The translations under genes and the position numbers were made by a program. A DNA stretch of 64,000 bases, taken from contig JABYQR010000075.1 in assembly GCA_022592445.1 (NCBI GenBank), forward strand, positions 62,001 through 126,000, given 5' to 3'. Of this stretch, positions 40,770 through 50,105 are shown in pieces. This DNA is from Cytidiella melzeri. Its lineage: Eukaryota; Basidiomycota; Agaricomycetes; Polyporales; Irpicaceae. Every line of letters begins with the position of its first letter. Position 1 is the first letter of the stretch. Under the pieces are notes generated by a model. The model made no database searches. It worked only from the letters and a program-made list of their open reading frames with translations, and was not told the origin of the DNA.

Positions 40770-43700
40770 TCAGTGTGATGTTCTTGAGATATCCAGACCG
40801 ATGTGTTTGCCTTCATCCCAGCTAAGATCATATGTAGATGGATAGATCGTGCGAAGGAAAGCGGGGTCGGTCTGGGTATTGAATTCCCGAAAGTGCGAGC
40901 GGAGATCCGCGAAGAGTGAAGCTTTGATGACCCGGGGCGCTCCGGGGTTTGCTTTGTAGAAGTCGTCAATCGCTTCTTGACTATTCTCGAGGTTTTCTAC
41001 TGGTTCCCAGCTATTGTGTCCGTCTGAATACCCTTCCCATTTGACAAGGAATTGCAATTTCTTCCAACGTCCGTGTAGCCTGCTGTCTAGCACTTTTTCG
41101 ACGACGTACTGTTCTTCTCCTTCTATGACGATAGGATCAGGAGGTGGAGGTACATCTTTGCCGTTGTCGTGCCAGGGACTTAGACGGTTGATGTGGAAGA
41201 CGGGGTGGATTCGGAGATAGCTGGGTAGATCGAGTTTGTAATCGAGATCGCCAATGCGTTCGATGATCTTGTACGGGCCGAGCTGTCGAGGACCGAGTTT
41301 AGGGGTAGCCTGATGAATCTGGACGTTCTTAGCGTTTAGCCAGACCATGTCCCCTACTTGGAAGACGCGTGGAGAACGTTTCTCAGACTCGTAAAGTTGC
41401 TTCATCTTTTCTTTGCTTAGACGAAGAGCTGCTTCGGTCTCCTTTCGTACTCGAGCCATATTATCAAGGCGCTCATCGAGTGAAGGGATATTGCTTCGCT
41501 TGCCAACTGGTATAGTGAAGTCGGGGCGATATCCGTAGATGACTTCAAACGGTGTTTGTGAGTTACCCGCATGTACTCGCGAGTTGAGTGCAAACTCAGC
41601 CGCCGGCAGATGATCGACCCAGTCGTCTTGTCGTTGCTGACAGAATAGACGCAGATACTGTTCGATATCCTGGTTTTTGCGTTCGACTTTGCCATTTCCT
41701 TGCGGATGATAGGCGGTCGTAAAACCAGTCTCTATGCCTAGGCGGTGATAGAGCGCACGCATGAAGCGTGCTGCAAACTGGGGTCCTCGGTCAGAGAACA
41801 CCTTCTTGGGAATGCCGTGAAGTCGGAATACTTCTTTGTAATGTAGATCGGCAATCCCCTCAGCGTTAACCTTAGTAGTAGTAGGGATGATGTGCGTTTG
41901 ATCGGAGTAATGGTCGACGTAGACCGCGATCGAATCAAATCCCTTAGAGGGTGGCAGCTGAGTGATGAGATCTACTCCGACGTGTTCCCAAGGTCCGGCC
42001 GGAGTTTCCTGAGGTTGTAGTACTGCTTTAGGGTGTGGAGCTGACTTGTAGCGTTGGCAGCAATCACAACCTAGTACGTAAGTCTCGATGAAGGCATTCA
42101 TCTTTGGCCACCAATAGTGTCGTGAGACTAGCTCTATAGTGCCGTGTTTGCCCGGATGACCAGCCGCGGGTGTGTCATGGCAAGATTTGACAATTTCGTA
42201 ACGGAGCTCTTTGTTATTAGGGATATAAAGTTTTCCCTTGTAATAGATGAGTCCGTCACTCTCTTCCCATTCGAGTAAACCGCCGACAAGTTTGCGAGGA
42301 CCCTTCTTTCGAAGGGTAGCGAGAGCTTGTGCGACTTCTGCTTCTTGTTCCGTGCATTCTCGGATCTTTGATTCGAGCGGAGAAGCAGTGGCAAGTGCAC
42401 TGGTGGCGAGGATGCGGAAGTGTTCCGGTTTCAGTACCACCTGATCCTTGTTGTCTTCTTCGTCCGTGACAGCGTGAGAGTGAAGACGAGAGAGAGGATC
42501 AGCATGTATCATGGTACTACCGGGCTTGTGTACCAACACGAAGTCGAAGTCAGCCAAAAGTAATGACCAACGTGCTTGACGTCGAGTGAGGTGTTGCGCA
42601 GTCTTCCAGTACTGCAGGTTTGCATGATCTGTCCAGATCTCAAACGGTTCCTTGAGCCCCTCAAGGTAGTGGCGCCAATCTTTGAGAGCTTCGGTGATGG
42701 CTAACATCTCCCGATCAAAGATTTCGTAGTTACGTTCTGCTTCAGTCATAGATGCGGACCGGTAGGCGATAGGGTGGTAGAATCCATCTTCCTTCGATTT
42801 CTGGGAGATGATTCCACCGGTCGCATAGCCCGAGGCATCGACTTCTAGACGTGTAGGGAGTTCAGGGTCCCAGACTGCCAAGATAGGCTTAGTGGTAAAG
42901 GCCTTCTTTAGCAACGTGAAGGCAGTCTCTTGTGCTGGACCCCAGACGAACGGTACGTCCTTCTTAGTCAGGTCGTGTAGAGGCCGTGCGTGCTTTGAGA
43001 AGTCTTGAATGAAGCGGCGGTAGAAGTTGGCAAACCCGATGAATCCTCTGACTTCTTTGAGGTTCTTGGGTGTGGGCCACGTAGAAACTGCTTGGACTTT
43101 GACAGGGTCCATAGCTACTTCGCCGGCGCGAATGATCAACCCGAGGTACTCGATCTCAGATTTCTCAAACTCGCACTTTTCCGGCCGGAGGTAGAGATCG
43201 TGCTGTTGAAGTCGCTCGAGGACTTCATGTACAACCTTGCGATGCTCTGTCAGGTTGTTGCTCCAGATCAAGATGTCATCTAGATAGACAGCCACCTTGC
43301 CTTCGGCGACGAGGTCGGCGAAGATGTTGTCCATCAGAGCTTGGAAGGTAGCGGGTGAGTTCGTGAGACCGAAGAACATGACTTTAGGTTCGAAGAGTCC
43401 TCGGTTGGTAACGAAAGCCGCTTTGTATTCATCTCCTTCTTTGATGCGGACATTGTGATATCCCCAACGAACATCGAACTTGGTGAAGATCTTTGCACCC
43501 TTGAGCTTGTTGATAATGTCGGTAGCAAGCGGTAGTGGGTAACGATTCTTTACAGTGATGTCGTTGAGTTTGCGGTAGTCCTGAATAAGTCGGAGTTTGT
43601 TGTCCTTCTTTTTGATGAAAAAGACTGGAGAAGCCATTGGAGACTTAGAAGGCGTGATGTAACCTTTCGCTAGGTTCTCCTGAATGAACTTGTCAAGCTC

Positions 43701-44480
43701 GGCTTGTTCGTTCAGGGGCATAGGATAAACTTTCGATTTGATAGTCTCAGGAGCGTCTGGTTTGAGATCAATCGAATGGTCCCAGGGCTGATGCTGGGGT
43801 AGCCGGTTAGACTCTTCCTCAGAGAAGACTTTAGCGTGTCTGTGATATTCTGATGGAACGATGTCTTCGAAGGAGCGTTGAGCTTTAGCTTCGTTTGCTT
43901 CGGCCGCAAGCTTAGTGGAGTAGGTGAAGCCGGCCATACACCAGACTTCGTCAGTGGTGTCTTGGATGATACCGGCTTTGACCCACTGCCTACGTTCTTT
44001 GCGATTACCGTCAACCTTCTGGAAAGGTTCATTAGGAGATTCTTCCGAGCCGCTCGGAATTGTCATTTCTCCTTTTTCCCAGTTAACGGTAGGGTTTACG
44101 CGCTTGAGCCATGGTAGCCCAAGAATGACGTCTTCTGGACCTAAGTCCGTGACAAGAAACTCTGCCTTTTCCGTGTGATCTCCGACTGTGAGTGTAAGGC
44201 GAACGAAGTGCGTTAATCCGCCAGCTTTATTCTTAGTTCCGTCAATGTTATGCAATGAAATAACCCTTTCGAGCGGGTGCTGAATAATCTTGTGCTTCTT
44301 GACGAACTGGTGACTGATGAATAAAGCCGTAGCTCCTGAATCGATCATAGCAGGAACGCGAATGCTTCTATTCAGACCTTTAACTAGTACATGTACACGG
44401 AAATGAGATGACAACCGATCTAGCGACGATATAGTACATGAGGAGATAGTAGACGAGGGGCAGGGATAGACTTTGTACAC
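40770..44480 (-). CDS. gypsy Pol polyprotein with chromodomain
   Basis: About 1,236 codons without a stop. Protease VPAMIDSGATALFISHQFV (Asp-Ser-Gly-Ala); reverse transcriptase with FTKFDVRWGYHNVRIKEGDE, FFGLTNSPATFQALMDNIFA and active site VAVYLDDILIWSNN (YLDD); RNase H from WDPELPTRLEVDASGYATGG; integrase with zinc site HPGKHGTIELVSRHYWW... CDCCQRY and core GVDLITQLPPSKGFDSIAVY, SDRGPQFAARFMRALYHRLG, AYHPQGNGKVERKNQDIEQY (D, D, E kept). The C-terminal chromodomain reads YVVEKVLDSRLHGRWKKLQF, LVKWEGYSDGHNSWEPVENL; such domains direct integration to particular chromatin. The first codons are open but without an ATG near 44480, consistent with expression as a Gag-Pol fusion. Confidence 0.95.
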   Translation of the reverse strand: MYKVYPCPSSTISSCTISSLDRLSSHFRVHVLVKGLNRSIRVPAMIDSGATALFISHQFVKKHKIIQHPLERVISLHNIDGTKNKAGGLTHFVRLTLTVGDHTEKAEFLVTDLGPEDVILGLPWLKRVNPTVNWEKGEMTIPSGSEESPNEPFQKVDGNRKERRQWVKAGIIQDTTDEVWCMAGFTYSTKLAAEANEAKAQRSFEDIVPSEYHRHAKVFSEEESNRLPQHQPWDHSIDLKPDAPETIKSKVYPMPLNEQAELDKFIQENLAKGYITPSKSPMASPVFFIKKKDNKLRLIQDYRKLNDITVKNRYPLPLATDIINKLKGAKIFTKFDVRWGYHNVRIKEGDEYKAAFVTNRGLFEPKVMFFGLTNSPATFQALMDNIFADLVAEGKVAVYLDDILIWSNNLTEHRKVVHEVLERLQQHDLYLRPEKCEFEKSEIEYLGLIIRAGEVAMDPVKVQAVSTWPTPKNLKEVRGFIGFANFYRRFIQDFSKHARPLHDLTKKDVPFVWGPAQETAFTLLKKAFTTKPILAVWDPELPTRLEVDASGYATGGIISQKSKEDGFYHPIAYRSASMTEAERNYEIFDREMLAITEALKDWRHYLEGLKEPFEIWTDHANLQYWKTAQHLTRRQARWSLLLADFDFVLVHKPGSTMIHADPLSRLHSHAVTDEEDNKDQVVLKPEHFRILATSALATASPLESKIRECTEQEAEVAQALATLRKKGPRKLVGGLLEWEESDGLIYYKGKLYIPNNKELRYEIVKSCHDTPAAGHPGKHGTIELVSRHYWWPKMNAFIETYVLGCDCCQRYKSAPHPKAVLQPQETPAGPWEHVGVDLITQLPPSKGFDSIAVYVDHYSDQTHIIPTTTKVNAEGIADLHYKEVFRLHGIPKKVFSDRGPQFAARFMRALYHRLGIETGFTTAYHPQGNGKVERKNQDIEQYLRLFCQQRQDDWVDHLPAAEFALNSRVHAGNSQTPFEVIYGYRPDFTIPVGKRSNIPSLDERLDNMARVRKETEAALRLSKEKMKQLYESEKRSPRVFQVGDMVWLNAKNVQIHQATPKLGPRQLGPYKIIERIGDLDYKLDLPSYLRIHPVFHINRLSPWHDNGKDVPPPPDPIVIEGEEQYVVEKVLDSRLHGRWKKLQFLVKWEGYSDGHNSWEPVENLENSQEAIDDFYKANPGAPRVIKASLFADLRSHFREFNTQTDPAFLRTIYPSTYDLSWDEGKHIGLDISRTSH

Positions 44481-44549
44481 GAAGATGACGAGGCAGAAGA
44501 CGAGAGGAATGAGGACGGGGTATCAGAGGGACTCGCAGCTGCGGCTGTG

Positions 44550-45026
44550 TCACGAGTCCTTTTCAAAAAACCGCGTTGATTTTGGCCGCCATTTCGTCCA
44601 TTTGCTTCTTCTGAAGCTCCAACATGTCCTTGAGGGCAGCAATTTTAGCATCCTTGTCGTCGGACGCGTCTTGCTTTGTTGTGGCGGTAGTCGACGAGAT
44701 GACGAGGTGGCCGCAACTTTCTGTCCTTTAGGAACGCCTTGAAGCCTTTTCAGGCAGACGGATCCCCAGTGACCGGTACCTCCGCAGTGGTTGCAAACCG
44801 GGTCCTCTGGGTGCTTAGAGTCCCTTTTCTTGTGGCTCTCAGAACCACAAACCGAGCAGCGCTTGCTCATCTCCTTCTTCCATTTCTGGAAGATCTCCTG
44901 TTTGCCTAGCCCCGCAAAGAGCGCATCAAACGAGGCGGAGAAACGAGAGGCGTCGATCTCCATCGCATTGGGATCACGGAACGCTTGCTGGTGGGACTTG
45001 CCATGTCCCGAGGAACTGTCCACCAT
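44550..45026 (-). CDS. gypsy Gag C-terminal part with zinc knuckles
   Basis: Contains CSVCGSESHKKRDS and CNHCGGTGHWGSVC; the second is a canonical C-x2-C-x4-H-x4-C nucleic-acid-binding knuckle. Upstream in the same frame QCKAVDAQLADLRNSTGKVM connects to capsid-like sequence, but the capsid frame (45089-45817) differs by one base. Downstream the family-like coiled coil AALKDMLELQKKQMDEMAAK is in yet another frame. So at least two one-base shifts break this Gag. Confidence 0.75.
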   Translation of the reverse strand: MVDSSSGHGKSHQQAFRDPNAMEIDASRFSASFDALFAGLGKQEIFQKWKKEMSKRCSVCGSESHKKRDSKHPEDPVCNHCGGTGHWGSVCLKRLQGVPKGQKVAATSSSRRLPPQQSKTRPTTRMLKLLPSRTCWSFRRSKWTKWRPKSTRFFEKDS

Positions 45027-45088
45027 GACCTTCCCTGTGCTGTTGCGTAGATCCGCTAGTTGAGCGTCTACTGCCTTGCACTGGTCCT

Positions 45089-45817
45089 TCAGTGCATCGT
45101 AAGTCGTGGCGCGGGTCTGGAAGTAGGAACGCGCTGAAGGTATTCCGTACTCAAGCTTGACTTGAGACGGTCGAAAAGGTCCTGCTGGCTCCAGCCAGTG
45201 CGAGGGGCCCAGGTCTCGAACTCCGAGATGTGGGCGGCGAATGTTTTGTTACCCTGCTTCATGCCGGTAACCTTAGTTTTGGCTTCCATGACTGCGTCAA
45301 TGGGCTCAAATTTTGCTTTAAAGGCTTCGATAAAAATGTCCCAGTTGTTACCGAAAGCTGGTTTGCTGTTTGCTAGCTCCTCAATATGAGGGCGAGCCCA
45401 GTCGGCGGCGTCGTCTTGCATGAACGACAGAGCACTGGTGATGAGCTTGTGAGGATCAAAGATCCTCGCGCCGTTGTTGTCCACCCGGACCTGGCCTTGC
45501 GCGTCTTGCTGGAAGAACGCTTTTCCTTGATTTTGCGCCCATACTATGAACGCGTGGCGGAAGAGCCGGGCTTCCGACGATGTTTTCCCCTTGAAGGAGA
45601 CTGGTTTCTCAACGATGCTTCTTTCCCGAGAAGCGTGGGTAGCAGCGGCAACCGCTGGTGTCTGTGCAGCTGCAAGTGCAGCCACCTGATTGGTCAGGTC
45701 TACCATCCTTTGTGTCAAGACGCCCAATATATTCAGGACGTCTTGCTGGCTTAGATTGGTGACTGGGGCAGTTGGGGCCGCAGGGGCAGCAGGGGCAGCG
45801 GGCTGGTTGGGATCCAT
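45089..45817 (-). CDS. gypsy Gag N-terminal/capsid part
   Basis: Start ATG at 45817 (MDPNQPAAPAAPAAPTAPVT). Coiled segment DVLNILGVLTQRMVDLTNQV, then the retrotransposon Gag capsid: ARLFRHAFIVWAQNQGKAFF, ITSALSFMQDDAADWARPHI, WDIFIEAFKAKFEPIDAVME and LKSSLSTEYLQRVPT. The frame runs out near 45120. Confidence 0.8.
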   Translation of the reverse strand: MDPNQPAAPAAPAAPTAPVTNLSQQDVLNILGVLTQRMVDLTNQVAALAAAQTPAVAAATHASRERSIVEKPVSFKGKTSSEARLFRHAFIVWAQNQGKAFFQQDAQGQVRVDNNGARIFDPHKLITSALSFMQDDAADWARPHIEELANSKPAFGNNWDIFIEAFKAKFEPIDAVMEAKTKVTGMKQGNKTFAAHISEFETWAPRTGWSQQDLFDRLKSSLSTEYLQRVPTSRPAPRLTMH

Positions 45818-45858
45818 GTCGAAGAAACGTATGCAATTGTTACAAAACTGTGGACTAT

Positions 45859-46587
45859 CTAGATCCACTCGAAGTAGCTATCGTTATTGACTACGTTAAG
45901 TTGCGCAAGAACTTTGTTGTAGTTTTTACGGAGCTGCTTAAAAGAAACTTTTCCTATTGCTTTGCACCCCCAGTCTAAGAGTTGCCACTCACGGTCGGCG
46001 GTGACTGGTGCGAGGTCGTCAAGTCGGTTGAGGAAGCGGTTGACTTTGTTGACGAGGTGGAGCAGGGCGCGACGGTGGTCGGGGTCTGCGCGGTTAAGGA
46101 GTTCTTCGAGCTCAGTAAGAGCTTGTAGTCGAGTGCGGACAGCTGTGAGTTTTGGCTTGAAGATGCCGACGAGATCTACCGGCGTCAACTTTTTAAAGTC
46201 GATGAGTACCGGTTTGGGTGCTGCGGGGGCGGGAGTGGGCGGAGGAAGTTTGGCGAGCCGCTCCGAGAGAGTTGGCTTGTGGGTTCGCTGCTCAGCTAGA
46301 GTGCGAGCACGTTCTTCAGCGACGCGTTCTCCGTATGCTCTGGCAGAAGCGCGGAGTTGTTGGTTTTCCTCGTAAGAGGGGACGGTGAGGGTGATGCCTT
46401 TGACAGGCGGCTTCTTGGACACGTACTTCGCGACGGTGACCAGGTCTTTGTCAGACCAGCGATGAGGTTGACCGCTCTTACGCTTTTCAGCGAGAGCGTC
46501 AAGGAACGATGATGGAAGAGACCTCTTGAGCTGAGGCTCAGTTGTAGAGAGGTTCTTAGAAAAGCGGGGGCGCGTGTCCTTGGGCAC
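45859..46587 (-). CDS. extra frame upstream of gypsy Gag, unknown
   Basis: About 242 open codons, 5' of Gag, ending at TAG 45859, 41 bases before the Gag ATG. No ATG is visible near its beginning, so it would need splicing or a non-AUG start, or is a relic. Content: KRKSGQPHRWSDKDLVTVAK, YGERVAEERARTLAEQR, a Pro/Ala hinge LAKLPPPTPAPAAPKP, FKKLTPVDLVGIFKPKLTAV and FLNRLDDLAPVTADREWQLL. Mostly helical and charged. Not recognised. Confidence 0.5.
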   Translation of the reverse strand: MPKDTRPRFSKNLSTTEPQLKRSLPSSFLDALAEKRKSGQPHRWSDKDLVTVAKYVSKKPPVKGITLTVPSYEENQQLRASARAYGERVAEERARTLAEQRTHKPTLSERLAKLPPPTPAPAAPKPVLIDFKKLTPVDLVGIFKPKLTAVRTRLQALTELEELLNRADPDHRRALLHLVNKVNRFLNRLDDLAPVTADREWQLLDWGCKAIGKVSFKQLRKNYNKVLAQLNVVNNDSYFEWI

Positions 46588-46732
46588 TAGACAACGTGCA
46601 GGGGGTAGAAACGGACGACGTAAGTGTAGCTCAACGGTATGAGAAGACCGGAGACGTACTCGTCAAACAGGAATAAACTTTTTAAAACGGTGGGAATGGG
46701 GACCCAGGGTTTACACAACGATCTCGACCTAA

Positions 46733-47489
46733 TGACACGGAGACAGGGCTCGACGTGACAAACAGGGACACGATGTGGATGACGACGAGGAGGTGGTGGC
46801 AGGCGTGAAGCACAATGCGTTCACCAGCTATCAAACTTATTCAGAAATCTAGCCCAGTAAAGACCAAGTTAGTATTGGGTACTACCAGCTATGTAGTACA
46901 GAGGGGGTTTGCTTACCTAGCCCAGTAAAGACCAAGAGGTCGAGATGGGGGCTAGGAGCGTACATGTAGCAGTATATATAGACTTCAGGGACCTGCGCAC
47001 AGACCATGTTGAGGGCAGGCTTTGCAAGAAGCCGTGTGAACGAAGAACAAAAGAACTACCTAAAGGAGAACAATAGCTATTGTCTAGACCTTGCCAAGAA
47101 CTCTACTCGTGAGAGAATCTATCTAAAAGGAGACCAACTATTGTATTCCATTCCCACACCTGTGAGAACATCCTTCCATAAAGAGAACAATAGGGAAAGA
47201 ACAATAAGGAGCCCATGTGAACGGTATCTATGACGTCAAACCCTAGCTATGGGCTGAGCCATGTGGTTGTAGCCATGTGGTCTTACTTAAGCTAAGTCAC
47301 ATGCCAGTGTGACGTAGTAGCAAGTAATGTGACCGTGTGGAGCGTCTAAGCCACGTGATACGGGCGCTTAATAGACGTGCAAAGGAGTTTATGCAGAGAG
47401 AATTGAAACTAGGTTGTAGCCCGGAGTTTTACAGATAAAAACAAGAGGTAAATTGCGAAAATTAAGGGCTAGTCAGGCCATCCATGACA
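46733..47489 (-). repeat. gypsy 5' LTR with promoter
   Basis: 757 bp, the upstream LTR for the minus-strand genes. Identical by eye to the other LTR, implying insertion very recently. It contains an AT-rich AGTATATATAGAC block (46970-46982) on the plus strand; whether this acts as the minus-strand promoter is unclear. Confidence 0.93.
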
Positions 47490-47494
47490 TGTAC

Positions 47495-49927
47495 TAGTAA
47501 GATAGACGTGTCACGTCAGACTCCTGGCATTGGCGATGCCGGCCTTCAAGCTATCATTGATACCGTGGTTGACTTGGGAAAGCAGCTGCGAAAGCCACAA
47601 GATGGAGAGCAGAAATTGTCAGAAGCTGAGCTGACCGCACGACTTGAGGCTGAGTTTGAGAGACTGTTGAATGGCCACTCTCTCGACGATCATATCAATC
47701 TGCTACTCGGAATGCCAGGTACGTGATTATGATACCCACCGACCAATACCGATTTCCATACGTTCATTCTTTTCTCTCAAGGCGTGAACATTCACCTGGA
47801 TACACCGACGGAAATTCTACATACCATCCTGCTCGGTATTGTCAAGTATTTCTGGGGTCAGACAGTCTTCATTCTCGAAAAATCCAAGCTGCTCTCGGTG
47901 CTACAAAGTCGGATGGAGTCTATCTCACAGAATGGCTTGAACTTGCCGTCGTTCAGCCCAGATTACATGTGCAGGTACCGCGGAAGCTTGATCGGCAAAC
48001 ATTTCAAAAGTCTTGCACAGGTAATGCCATTCCTCATATACGATCTAGTACCCCAGATTGTTGTTGATGGATGGAATGTTATTGGCGAGCTCGTGGTCTT
48101 ACTATGGCACACGACAATAGAAGATCGCGAGAAATACTTGGTAAGTGCGATGCATGTTCGTCACAAGTATCATCATTGACGTGTATTGGTAGGCACAACT
48201 ATCAAGAACCATTGACGACGTTCTCAATGTTACTGCAAGATGCGCACCCAGTATTCTGATTCTCAAGCCGAAGTTCCACTTTTTGGTACATCTTCCCATG
48301 TACATTCGCCGGTTTGGACCAGCCATTTTATTCTCAACAGAGCGCTACGAGAGTTTCAATCACATCTTCCGTCTTTCATCCGTACTCAGCAATCGCCAGG
48401 CACCCAGCCGAGATTCATGTAACACCTTCGCGGCGCAAGATATAGTCAAGCATATCGCACTTGGTGGTTATTGGTTCGACTCGACAACAAGAGTGTGGGT
48501 TCGCGCAAGTGTGGGTGTGCTAGACTATATGGAGGAGCATCCAGAGCTGAAGAAATATCTTGGAGTGCACCAAGAGAAGGCGAGAGATAACGGTACGTGT
48601 GTAAAGGACAGTTCATGATCAAACACGCACATTCATTCATGCCACATCGTTTAGAGTCAATCTCTTTCATTAAGCCGGGAAAAAATCAGAACGCACGAGC
48701 TGTTGATTGGAAGCTCACCCAATGCGCATCAGCACTCAACTCTTCGCTACTCCCAATCCAACCCTCAACGTATTTTCAGGTAGCATCCGCAGTACTGAAG
48801 AAAGGTGATACGGTGAAGATTGGAAGTGACGTTATCATCCAATCCGACGGCTTAAGTCAAGTACAGATTTTGCTCTGATTTAGCTGCGTTACAATTACTG
48901 ATTCCCTTCGTTTCTCTCAGGTTGCACGCGTTTTAGAGATGCTATCGCCAAGTGAAGATGTCACGAAAGTTTTGCACGTCGCTGTGCAAACTTTTGTTGT
49001 TGAAGCAGAGCGGCAAACGCAAACACGGCTTCCGCGACTCACACTTATGACCACATCAATAGTTGTGCCTTTCAACGTACGTCACATCATTCTTCTATTA
49101 CTATTGATGATGTACTGAACACAATGGTAGAAACTAATCTGCCTCGTTAATGTTCAGCACGACTGTGCAAACGCACAGTGCACCGGCACTTTCCTCCGAT
49201 CAACGCAACAGGAGCGTTGCAACACTGGGAGAAAAACTGTTCAAGTAGGAGTGCACAGTAAACAACCTTTATTTCTTCTCAACACACGCTCTGTGCACAA
49301 CTATCAATATATAGCTGATGTTTTACCAGCCGCCCTAAAGGAAATGGGCCGTGTGGTACCAGAACCTGACATCCTCAAAACGCGTACTGAAGCGGTGGAT
49401 CACATGCGAAGAAAAAAGACAAATGCTACTTCTGGTACGTCTAGCTCTTTAACTCACCCGGTGATTGAAGACTCACCGTGACATTCATTAGCTCCTTCTC
49501 AGCCGCCACCACCTATCATTAATCAGCAGCATCCTTCTACACCTTGAGGCTCACCACATCGCGTAGCCGCTACTGCGCATGATGTGCCGCAAAGTGATCT
49601 TGAACATGCTGCAACTGAGAATATTTATCCAGTGATGCCTTTCGAGCACGCAAAGAAGAAACCGAAGAATACTAAACGAAAAGCAGCTAGCAGGACGGGA
49701 AAAGCACCGGTGGCCGCATCCGTGCCATACCGCCAAGCAGAGGTACTTTTATTATTGGGATCACCTCGTGCTGTACAACGCTAACTTATTGTTACCTGGT
49801 GCAGTCGGTAGCTACTCAGCTCAGCGCAAGTACAGAAACAGCGCGACGTTTGGACACTATTACAACAGGTGGAACTCAGACACATCAATCTACTCATGCC
49901 ACGCCTTCGCTTGCACATGTAGAGTAA
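47495..49927 (+). pseudogene. CACTA/Plavaka-like transposon protein, 3' part
   Basis: Continues the gene broken at 39847; with the TGTAC duplication counted once, the frame runs ALSMLSGCTSKIDVSRQTPG. Then GDAGLQAIIDTVVDLGKQLR, VNIHLDTPTEILHTILLGIV (the conserved His-Thr-x-Leu-Leu-Gly core), DYMCRYRGSLIGKHFKSLAQ, LVVLLWHTTIEDREKYL, ILKPKFHFLVHLPMYIRRFG, FSTERYESFNHIFRLSSVLS and NRQAPSRDSCNTFAAQDIVK. Near the end is a Cys block NVQHDCANAQCTGTF. An in-frame TGA at 49545-49547 interrupts PSTP-GSPHRVAATA, after which the frame stays open to TAA 49925-49927. So two nonsense codons in addition to the insertion. Confidence 0.65.
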
Positions 49928-50105
49928 TATAATTGTGTGCTATCTACGCTACATACCATACAATTCATGTGTGAAAACATGAGCCTCGTTTTTACAATGT
50001 TGTCGGCTGTGAGCTAAGGTGCGCAAACAAAACCAAATATTGACCTTCGACAAATTGACCTGCTGTTCACACTTCTCTTCAGGCTGCTTCGACCGCTCTG
50101 CTCAG

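Larger units (their letters stand above)
39848..47489 (-). mobile_element. Ty3/gypsy chromovirus, 7.6 kb, very recent insertion
   Basis: Two 757-bp LTRs, 39848-40604 and 46733-47489, look identical throughout. Ends are TGACACGG...CCATGACA. The flanking TGTAC at 39843-39847 and 47490-47494 is a perfect 5-base target duplication. Coding order (minus strand) is extra frame, Gag, protease, RT, RNase H, integrase, chromodomain. Pol is intact but Gag shows frame breaks. A purine-rich tract (minus-strand GGAGGGGGG) abuts the 3' LTR at 40605. Confidence 0.95.
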
